Source: Stigmatella aurantiaca (lineage in GTDB: Bacteria; Myxococcota; Myxococcia; Myxococcales; Myxococcaceae). From it: a DNA stretch of 64,000 bases. The notes beneath the pieces were generated by a model, which searched no databases, had not been told where the DNA came from, and saw only the letters and a list, made by a program, of their open reading frames with translations. The stretch is from positions 434,001 through 498,000 of the forward strand of contig NZ_FOAP01000001.1 in assembly GCF_900109545.1 (NCBI RefSeq), written 5' to 3'. The position numbers and the translations under genes were made by a program. Positions 48,401 through 57,000 of this stretch are shown here, piece after piece (within the stretch, counting starts at the first letter, position 1; every line of letters starts with the position of its first letter).

Positions 48401-50586
48401 ACCGGGTGGTGGATCTCTCGGGTAATGAGGCCTCGCCGGTGAGCCGCGTCATCACCGTGTCCGATACGCAGCCTCCCGTGGTGGCGCTGCGCGGCGCGGC
48501 CCAGGCCTCGCTGGAGTGTGGGGATGCCTTTGGGGATCCCGGTGCCAGTGCGCACGATGCCTGCGCCGGTGACCTGAGCGGGCAGATCTCCAAGACGGGC
48601 CAGGTGGATACGCGGAAGCCGGGGGCCTATGCGCTCCAGTACGGCGCCGTGGACGCCTCGGGCAACAGCACCGTGGCGACGCGAACGGTGACGGTGACGG
48701 ACTCGGCCCCCCCGGTTCTCCAACTGGTGGGACCGGCCTCGCTGGCGCAGGAGTGTGCCACGCCGTTCACCGACCCCTCGGCCACGGCGTTCGATGCCTG
48801 CCTGGGGGATGTGAGCCAGCGCATCACCGTCTTCGGCACGGTGAACACGGCCCAGCCGGGCGCCTACGTGCTGACCTACAACGCGGCGGATACCGTGGGG
48901 AACGCCGCGGTGCCCGTGCAGCGCACCGTGCAGGTGACGGACTCCGAGAAGCCCTCGCTCGTCCTCAAGGGCGTCAATCCCGTGGCCCTCGAGTGCAACC
49001 GGGATACGTACACCGAGCCGGGCGCGACGGCGGTGGATCGGTGTGCCGGGGACCTGTCGGCGTCCATCTCCATCCAGGGGGATGCCGTCAACCCCAGCAT
49101 CCCCCGGGAGTATGCTGTCACGTACCGGGCCGTGGATGGGGCGGGCAATGCCGCCACGGCGGTGCGCAACGTCCGCGTCCAGGACACGCTGGCCCCGTCG
49201 CTCTTCCTCAACGGTGCTTCCGCCCCGGTGCTGGAGTGCAAGGCGAGCACCTTCACCGACGCAGGCGCCACGGCGCAGGACCTGTGCTCTGGCAACCTGT
49301 CGGGCGCCATCACCGTCACGGGCAGCGTGAACACGGCCGAGCCGGGCGCCTACCCGGTGACCTACCGCGTGCAGGATGGCCAGGGCCTGTGGGCGGAGAA
49401 GACGCGGAGCGTGAGGGTGGCGGACACGCGCCGGCCGGTCATCACCTTGCTGGGCAGCGGCACGCCCGTGGTGGAGTGCACGCGCGGGACCTTCGTGGAC
49501 CCTGGCGCGACGGCCACGGACCTGTGCGCGGGAGACCTGTCCGGGAAGATCACCGTCACGGGCGCCTCGAAAATCACCGGACCGGGCACCTACCCCATCA
49601 CCTACAACGTGAAGGATCCGTCCGGGAACGCCGCGCTGACCGTCACGCGCACCGTCAAGGTCCAGGACACGCTGCCCCCGTCGATCACGGTCAACGGCGC
49701 GGCCAAGATGACCCTGGAGTGCAAGCAGGACACGTACACCGAGCTGGGCGCCACGGCGCAGGACGCATGCGACGGGCCGCTGACCTTCGCCACCTATGGC
49801 AACGTCAACACCCAGTCGGTGGCGGTCTACTCCGTGCAGTACCAGACCCACGACTCGAGTCACCGTTACGAGAGCGCCACGCGCACGGTGGAGGTGGTGG
49901 ACCGGCTGCCGCCCACGCTCACCCTCAACGGTCCCGTGGCCCTGCATCACGAGTGCGCGAGTAGCTCCTATGTCGATCCGGGCGCCACCGCGTCCGACGT
50001 CTGCTACGGGGAGCTGTCGTCCTCCGTGGTCATCGACCACAACGTGAATGCCTGGGTGCCCGCCACCTATAAGGTCACGCTCAACGTGCAGGATGGGACG
50101 GGCCTCAAGGCGCCCACGCTCACCCGCACGGTGACCGTGGCGGATACCCAGGCCCCGGTGCTGGAGTACCGCCAGGTGGTGCTGTCTCCGGCGAACCATG
50201 GGATGCACACGCTCTCGCTGGACAACTGCGCGACCGCCAATGACCGGTGCGATGGCTGGTCGGACATCAACACCGGGAACATCGTCTCCATCTACAGCGA
50301 CGAGCCGGAGGAGGCCCCGGGCGAGGGAGATGGTGCCACCCAGCAGGACATCGTCATCACCGGGAAGAACACCTTCAGCGTGCGAGCCGAGCGCCAGAGT
50401 GGGGGCAATGGGCGCGTCTACGGGGTGAACTTCACCCTCAAGGACAGGACCGGCAACACCCGCGCGGGCCTGTGCACGATCCAGGTTCCCGCCGACGCAG
50501 GCACGGCGGTCGATAATGGGCCCGGCAGTGGCTACACCGTGACGGCCCCAGCCGAGGCGCCTCTGGCAAGCCGCGTCACGCCTTGA
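45451..50586 (+). CDS. Secreted beta-propeller protein with HYR/DUF5011-like Ig repeats
   Basis: A 1711-residue protein with a cleavable signal peptide (about 1-22). Residues about 40-430 resemble an NHL/Vgb-type propeller (IGPDGFLYASDA, VDASGAVWAGAE, VDAQGRVWVACW, VDSNGKIWLNSG), and DRNGNGVIDTSFDEDGDG near 155 looks like a calcium loop. Two HYR-like domains follow (about 610-765), then ten Cys-containing DUF5011-like units with the mark ECxxxxxDPGA (about 770-1565), then a C-terminal domain shared with the next gene. Probably an extracellular adhesin or matrix protein. ATG 45451 has GAGGG upstream. No MYXO-CTERM anchor is seen. Confidence 0.88.
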   Translation: MKSLAATYAILGSFLWAPVSLADTAELATTVQKRFTTQDDFAQGSASGLKPSEATPGQLELQFGPPYLWVGNPSMGYVIKTDVRTGRPVAWYHSVLLKNWDQSAPAVSPLSSGCNYPSVAAVNAAGDAFVVNRGNCPGTYASITKYAGSLQACVDRNGNGVIDTSFDEDGDGTINLKSPREFPGQGDECILWTKNYADVDDPGRSLVVDAEQNVWAAGYKTAKLYKLNGQTGAVLQTIDLKAGADVAAQIQGLAIGPDGFLYASDASAERRVRKIDPSPDNGIYVVDSVIAPVPTMGISVDASGAVWAGAESDSATGPLRVDFTAHRADPVGSGCTGRSRATAVDAQGRVWVACWSSRRLVGIGPHGGVLGMWTLGERPEGVAVDSNGKIWLNSGASSALWKVDPAVPQTVQSFLAGTTPLAVGDVTGYQHHHFIRSEGSWSVIHDSGQASKAWGHVTWNTEAQGAEPTGSSITVQIRAANTREALPSLGFNTVANNQPVEEIEISGRFIEVKVSLRTGNFSGAPVLSDLTLYSFNHPPVAQCLAQNVCAGPACVAEAQIDNGSYDLDDDSLSYSYSPAGPYSIGQRTVELTVSDGSKQDRCSAAVRVRDCEPPSIVCAAPSVFECTGNESAQVTPAGAQATDSCSAVSVSGPGAAAYPLGSTPLTYQARDAAGNTATCSTTVEVQDTLAPSIDCPSPVTAECVAGGASSEGVGDAIARDQCSPVEMVRPAPVRVPVGSEVALTFAAQDTSGNRAACSTPFKVEDTQAPTVTLNGQALERVECGSSFGDAGATASDVCAGNLSAQVVATGTVNPAQLGSYSVRYGVTDPAGNPAASVSRTVVVEDTVAPVLVLSGAAQQMLECGDAHVDPGAAATDVCAGDLTQAVVRGGALDPLQPGQYVLTYTVEDPSQNAAAPVTRTVSVADTQAPSLLLTGSTNVPLECGSAYMDPGAQAMDMCVGDLTSAIHVLGSVDAFTLGAQTLTYRVVDLSGNEASPVSRVITVSDTQPPVVALRGAAQASLECGDAFGDPGASAHDACAGDLSGQISKTGQVDTRKPGAYALQYGAVDASGNSTVATRTVTVTDSAPPVLQLVGPASLAQECATPFTDPSATAFDACLGDVSQRITVFGTVNTAQPGAYVLTYNAADTVGNAAVPVQRTVQVTDSEKPSLVLKGVNPVALECNRDTYTEPGATAVDRCAGDLSASISIQGDAVNPSIPREYAVTYRAVDGAGNAATAVRNVRVQDTLAPSLFLNGASAPVLECKASTFTDAGATAQDLCSGNLSGAITVTGSVNTAEPGAYPVTYRVQDGQGLWAEKTRSVRVADTRRPVITLLGSGTPVVECTRGTFVDPGATATDLCAGDLSGKITVTGASKITGPGTYPITYNVKDPSGNAALTVTRTVKVQDTLPPSITVNGAAKMTLECKQDTYTELGATAQDACDGPLTFATYGNVNTQSVAVYSVQYQTHDSSHRYESATRTVEVVDRLPPTLTLNGPVALHHECASSSYVDPGATASDVCYGELSSSVVIDHNVNAWVPATYKVTLNVQDGTGLKAPTLTRTVTVADTQAPVLEYRQVVLSPANHGMHTLSLDNCATANDRCDGWSDINTGNIVSIYSDEPEEAPGEGDGATQQDIVITGKNTFSVRAERQSGGNGRVYGVNFTLKDRTGNTRAGLCTIQVPADAGTAVDNGPGSGYTVTAPAEAPLASRVTP
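47790..50150 (+). repeat. Ten Ig-like coding repeats, about 230-245 bp each
   Basis: Units carry the protein mark ECG..F.D.GA.A.D.C.G.L near their start and a (S/T)GN..A turn near the end. Divergence between units is higher than in the following gene. Confidence 0.8.
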
Positions 50587-50613
50587 GACTTCCTGACGCA
50601 GTGAGATAAACAG

Positions 50614-50648
50614 CGGCCGGTGTTCTGGGCAGAACACCGGCCGTATTT
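50614..50648 (+). terminator. Rho-independent terminator after first Ig-repeat gene
   Basis: A perfect 13-bp stem (50614-50626 with 50631-50643) with a GGGC loop, followed by TATTT. The stem core CGGCCGGTG recurs in the terminator of the next gene. Confidence 0.85.
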
Positions 50649-51003
50649 GCGTTCAGACCTTGAAATCTTGCAGAATGAGAAAGCAAGGGAAACCCAGACC
50701 ATCTTGGGCGCGGCAATGTTCCTTTTTCGGACAAGCCCCCAACCACTGGTGAAAAGGCCCCTGCGCTGAAGTGCGCAGGGGTAGGGAAGGGTCCCCGCTG
50801 AACCGGAAATTCGATTTAAGCGAGAAATATTCCGCTTGCCTGCCTCCAGCAAAGGAGGAAAATTGCCGGAGTATTGAAGAGCTATCGCTCGATATGAGAA
50901 TACTTGCAAATCCGCCTCGGCACATTGCGCCCACATGCTCGTCTGCGGGTGAATCCACTCTTCCGTTGAAGCCGTCGTACTTCCGTCCTGGGGGACGTTC
51001 CGC
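50649..51003 (+). other. AT-richer intergenic leader with hairpin
   Basis: This gene-free stretch is AT-richer than its surroundings and must hold the promoter of the 2853-residue protein. It contains a perfect 9-bp inverted repeat (50758-50766 with 50773-50781) without a T-run on the plus strand. No convincing -35/-10 or -24/-12 pair was found. Confidence 0.5.
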
Positions 51004-54000
51004 ATGAAACCAATAGGCGTATGGGGAACTTCGCTGGTGCTGGCCGCGCTGGCGTCCAGTTCCTGCGAAAAGGAGCAGAGTGCGCCGCTGAAGCAGCCGA
51101 CCCCGGCGGCAGCGCGCACTGCTCATCAAGAGGTCAACTCCACCAAGAAGGTGCTGATTCTCGGCACCACTGTCACCGGCGGCGCGTCGAGCCGTGAGGC
51201 GCAGGCTGCGGCGAACATCGGCTATCCAGCGACGGTGGTCACTCCCGAGCAGTGGCGCGCGATGACGCCGGAGCAGTTCCAGGAGTACGCCGGTATCATC
51301 ATCGGCGACGCGGCGTGCCAGGGCGGCGAGAGCGCCTTCCAGGCCGCGGTCGACAACCGCAACATCTGGGGCGCCGCAGTCGACGGTAACGTGGTCATCA
51401 GCGGCTCGGACGCGACGAACAACGGTACGCCTCAGTTCATCGAGAACGTTGTCTCGTCCATCGTCGCCAAGGAGACTCGGACCGGTATGTACATCTCGCT
51501 GGGCTGCGCCTATCAGGACGCGGCCCCGGGAACGCCGGTGCCCCTGCTGGAGCCCTTCGGTGCGTTCACCGTGGCCGGCACGGGCTGCTATGCCAATGGT
51601 GGACACATCTTCCGGATGTACCCGGAAGAGCTGTCGGACGGCCTCTACGGCAATGATGGCGCGCTGAACGGGACCGGAGGCTGTGCCACGCGCGTGGTGT
51701 TCAGCAGCTACCCGGACAAGACGTTCGCGCCGGTGGCCATCGCCGTGGATGAGAGCGGCTCCTTGCCCAACTCGCGTGAGTACTGGGACTACCTCATGGA
51801 GGACCCGGATTCCTTCAAGACCATCAATGGCACGCCCTACATCCTGACGCAGGGCGCGATGGCGTACTCCACGGGTTGCGGTCAGGCCTCTGCGGATTCG
51901 TACGCTCAGTGCAATCAGGGCCCCGAGGGCAACGGCAAGCCGTCGACACAGCCAGGCATGCCCGCCGATAATTTTTGCTCGTTCTCCTGCCAGCAGCAGT
52001 GGTGCGGTGACGGTAATGTGGATGCGGAGCAGGGCGAAGAGTGTGATGACGGCTTCTTCAACGGCCGTACCCGTGACGCCAGCGGCACCATCGGTGCCTG
52101 CACCGCGTTCTGCAAGTTCCCCATCCTCGACACCGAGTCGCCTCCTGAAGCCCTCTGCAAGAACCTGGAGCTGGTCGCCGACCTGACGTGCGGCGCGGAC
52201 GGCAACGTCAACAATGGTTCGTGGGATCCGGATGAGAATTTGGTGGGCTGCAAGCAGAGCCCCATCGGTCCGTATGGGCCTGGCACCACCACCGTCACGC
52301 TGACGTGCACGGATACCGAGGGCAACACCGACTCGTGCACCGGCACCATCACGGTGCTCGACCAGAACAAGCCCACGCTGACCTTGGTGGGCAACAACGA
52401 GCAGCTCGAGTGCGCTCCGGGCACCTACACGGATCCGGGCGCCACGGCTGCGGATGTCTGTGAAGGGGACGTGACCGGCGCGATCACCGTGAGCGGCACG
52501 GTGAACCCGGGCGCGGTGGGCCAGTACGAGCTGACCTACAACGTGGAGGACTCCTCGGGCAACGCGGCCACGCCAGTCAAGCGGACCGTGGCGGTGTCCG
52601 ATACGAAGGCGCCGACGCTGGCGCTCAAGGGGCTCGCCAACGACATCGCCGAGTGCGCCTCGCCGTACGCCGATCCGGGCGCTACGGCCAGCGACGTGTG
52701 CGCGGGCAACCTCGACGCGGCTATCACCCAGACTGGCTCGGTGAATACCTCCGCGGTGGGCACCTCCGTGGTGCGGTACAACGTGCAGGACCCCGAGGGG
52801 AACAAGGCCCCGGAAATCAGCCGCATCGTGCAGGTGAAGGACACGCTCAAGCCGGTGGTGACGGTGAATGGTCCGCTCACCCAGAAGTTCGAGTGCGGCA
52901 GCGGCGAGTTCAATGACCTGGGCGCCACGGCCACCGATGCGTGCTCCACGGAGCTGGATCTCGATCAGAATGCCGTCGTGAATCCGAACCAGCCGGGCTC
53001 GGTGACCATCACCTACAGCGCCACGGACCCGTCCGGGAACACGGGCGTTTCGGCCACGGGCCGCACCGTCACGGTGGAGGACACCCTGCCGCCGACGCTG
53101 ACGCTGGCGCAGGGCAATTCGACCCTGGAGTGCGGCGATTCGTACACGGACCCAGGTGCCACCGCCAACGACCAGTGCGCGGGCAACCTGACCGCTTCCA
53201 TCCAGAAGACGGGCAGCATCAACAACAAGCAGCTCGGCACGCAGAAGCTCACCTACACGGTGTCGGATGCGAGCGGCCACAGCATCACGTCCGACCGCAC
53301 GGTCACCGTCAGCGACACGCTCAAGCCGGTCGTCACGGTGACTGGCGAGCTGAACGCGAAGATCGAGTGCGGCAGCGGCCCGTTCAACGACCCGGGTGCT
53401 ACCGCCAATGACGCCTGCGAGGGCGTGCTGCCTGCGGTGCCCAGCGAGACGGTGGATCCGAGCGTGCCGGGAGCGGTGACGGTCAGCTACAAGGCCACCG
53501 ACTCCTCGGGCAACGTGGGCGTGTCGGCCACGGGCCGCACCGTCACGGTGGAGGACACCCTGGCGCCGACGCTGGCCCTGGAGCCGGGCGCCTCGACCCT
53601 GGAGTGCGGCAATCCGTACGCCGACCCCGGCGCCAAGGCCAACGATCAGTGCTTCGGTGACCTGACGGCCGCCATCCAGAAGACCGGTTCCATCAACAGC
53701 AAGCAGCTGGGTGACCAGACCCTCTCCTACACCGTGCAGGATCCGGGCGGCCGCACCGCGGGCCCCGTCACCCGGACGGTGAAGGTGAATGACACCCTGG
53801 CCCCGGCCATCACGGTCAACGGGCCTGCCGACCAGACGTTCGAGTGCGGCTCCACCTACGTGGATCCGGGCGCCACGGCCAACGACGCGTGCGAGGATGA
53901 CCTGACGGACAAGATTGTCGCCACGCGCACGCAGGTGCCGGGCCAGCCGGGCACCTTCACCATCAGCTACAGCGTGAAGGACCTCTCGGGCAACGAGGCC

Positions 54001-57000
54001 AACGCGCCTGCGGCCCGTACGGTGCGGTCCAATGACAACACGCCGCCGGTGCTGGCGCTCCAGGGCCCTGCCGTTCTGCCTCTTGAGTGCGCCACGCCGT
54101 ACGCGGACCCCGGTGCCATCGCCAGCGACGTCTGCACCGATGACATCAACGACCGCATCACCGTGACGGGCAGCATCAACAACAAGCTGCTCGCCGCGCA
54201 GACGCTGACCTACAACGTGACGGACATCGCGGGCCTGAGCGCGCCGCCGGTCACCCGTCAGGTGAACGTCTCCGACACGCAGAAGCCGGTGGTGACGGTG
54301 ACCGGTCCCAGCAACGTGAACATCGAGTGCGGCAACGGCCCGTTCAACGATCCGGGCGCCACCGCCAATGACGCCTGCGAGGGCGTGCTGGACGTGCTGC
54401 CGAGCACCGAGGTGGACTCAAGCGTGCCGGGGCCGGTGACCGTCACCTACACGGCCACCGACTCATCGGGCAACGTGGGCGTGTCGGCCACGGGCCGCAC
54501 TGTCAACGTGCAAGACACCCTGCCGCCGGTCCTGGCGCTCAACGGCCCTGCCCAAATGGCGCTGGAGTGTGCCAACCCCTTCGCCGATCCGGGCGCCAAG
54601 GCCAACGACCAGTGCGCTGGCGACCTGACCGATGCCATCGTCACCACGGGCACGGTGAACAACAAGCAGCTGGGCAGCCACGTGCTGGGCTACAGCGTGA
54701 CGGACCCCTCGGGCCGCACCGCTTCGGCCAGCCGCACGGTGGAGGTGTCTGACACCCTGGCCCCGGCTATCACCGTCCAGGGCCCGCTGGAGACCACCTT
54801 CGAGTGCGGCTCGCCCTACGTGGACCAGGGCGCGACGGCCGAGGACGCCTGTGCTGGCGCCGTGCCGGTCACCTCCAACCAGGTGGGGGACACCAGCTCG
54901 CCGGGCTCCTTCATCATCAGCTACAGCGCGCAGGACCCCTCGGGCAACAGCGTCACCTCTCCGGTGACGCGCAAGGTGACCGTGAACGACAACGAGGCGC
55001 CCACCCTGGCGCTCCGTGGCGCGGCCACCGAAGCGCTCGAGTGCGGCAACCCCTACGCGGACCCCGGCGCTGTCGCCAGCGACGTGTGCTTCGGCGATGT
55101 AACGAACCGCATCACCGTGGAGGGCACCATCAACAACAAGCTGCTCACCGCGCAGACGCTCACCTACAAGGTGACGGACCCGGCCGGGCAGAGCGCGCCG
55201 CCGGTGACCCGCACGGTGAATGTCGGTGACTCGCTCGCCCCGGTCATCACGGTGACGGGCCCGCTGGCCGCCACCATCGAGTGCGGCGGAGGCTCGTTCA
55301 ACGATCCGGGCGCCACGGCCGACGACAAGTGCATCGGGCCGGTTCCCGCGCTGCCCACCACCGTCGTGAACCCTGGCTCCGAGGGCACCTACAGCATCAA
55401 GTACACGGCCCAGGACAACTCCGGAAACACGGCGACGTCGGATGCCAGCCGCATCGTGACGGTGGCTGACACCCTGCCGCCTACGCTGGCGCTCAACGGG
55501 CCTGCGGCGCTGGGCCTGGAGTGCGCCACTCCGTTCGCCGACCCGGGCGCCACGGCCAACGACCAGTGCGCGGGCGATGTGAGCAATCGCATCCAGACCT
55601 CGGGCACCATCGACAACAAGCAGCTCACGGCCCAGACGATCACCTACTCCGTGACGGACCTCGGCGGCCGTGCCGCCGCGCCGGTCAGCCGCACGGTGAC
55701 GGTGTCCGACACGCTGGCGCCTACCCTGGCCCTCAACGGGGGCGCCACCGAGACGTTCGAGTGTGGCGCGGACTATGTGGACCCGGGCGCTTCGGCCAAC
55801 GATGCGTGCGCCGGGGATGTGTCCGACCGCGTGGTGCCGGTGCGCACCCAGGTGCCGGGGGGCTTCACCATCACCTACAGCGTGACGGATCCGTCGGGCA
55901 ACAGCGCCGCCGCGCCGGTGACCCGCACGGTGAAGTCGGATGACAACACGCCGCCGGTGCTCGCCCTCAACGGGGCTGCCAACCTGCCGCTGGAGTGCGG
56001 CAATCCGTTCACGGACCCGGGCGCCATCGCCGAGGACGTGTGCGACGACAACCTGAACATCACGGTGACGGGCACGGTGAACCCCGCAGTGCCCGCCGAC
56101 TACACGCTGACCTACAACGTGACGGACTCGGCGGCCAACACGGCCACGCCGGTGACTCGCACGGTGTCGGTGCAGGACACCCAGGCGCCGACGCTGGCGC
56201 TCAATGGGGCTGCCACGATGGATCTGGAGTGCGCCACGCCCTTTAACGACCCGGGCGCCACGGCCAACGACCTGTGCGCGGGCGACCTGTCGGGCTCCAT
56301 CCAGGCGTCGGGCACCATCGACAACAAGAAGCTCACGGCCCAGACGATCACCTACACCGTGGCGGACTCCGGGGGCCATGCGGCCGCGCCGGTCAGCCGC
56401 ACGGTGGCGGTGAGCGACACGCTGAAGCCGGTCGTGACGGTGAACGGTCCTGCCTCGCTGGCGGTGGAGTGCGGTGACGACGGGTTCAATGACCCGGGCG
56501 CCACGGCGGACGATGCCTGCGCGGGCTCGCTGCCTGCGGTGCCGAGCACCACGGTGAACCCGAACGTGCCGGGCGCAGTGACCATCACCTACAGCGCCAC
56601 GGACCCGTCCGGGAACGTGGGCGTGGGCAACACCGGCCGTACCGTCACGGTGGAGGACACCCTGGCGCCGGAGCTGGCGCTGGTGGGCCCTGCCAACCAG
56701 CCGCTGGAGTGCGGTACGCCGTACGCCGACCCGGGTGCTACCGCCAACGACCAGTGCGCGGGGGACCTGACGGGCGCCATCGAGGCGAAGGGCGACATCA
56801 ACAACAAGCAGCTGGGCGCTCAGACGGTCACCTACACCGTGCAGGATCCGGGCGGCCGTACCGCCGGTCCGGTCAGCCGCACGGTGACGGTGGGCGACAC
56901 CCTGGCTCCGGCTATCGCGGTCAACGGTCCGCTCGACCAGGCGTTTGAGTGCGGTTCCACCTACGTGGATCCGGGCGCCACGGCCAACGACCTGTGCGCC

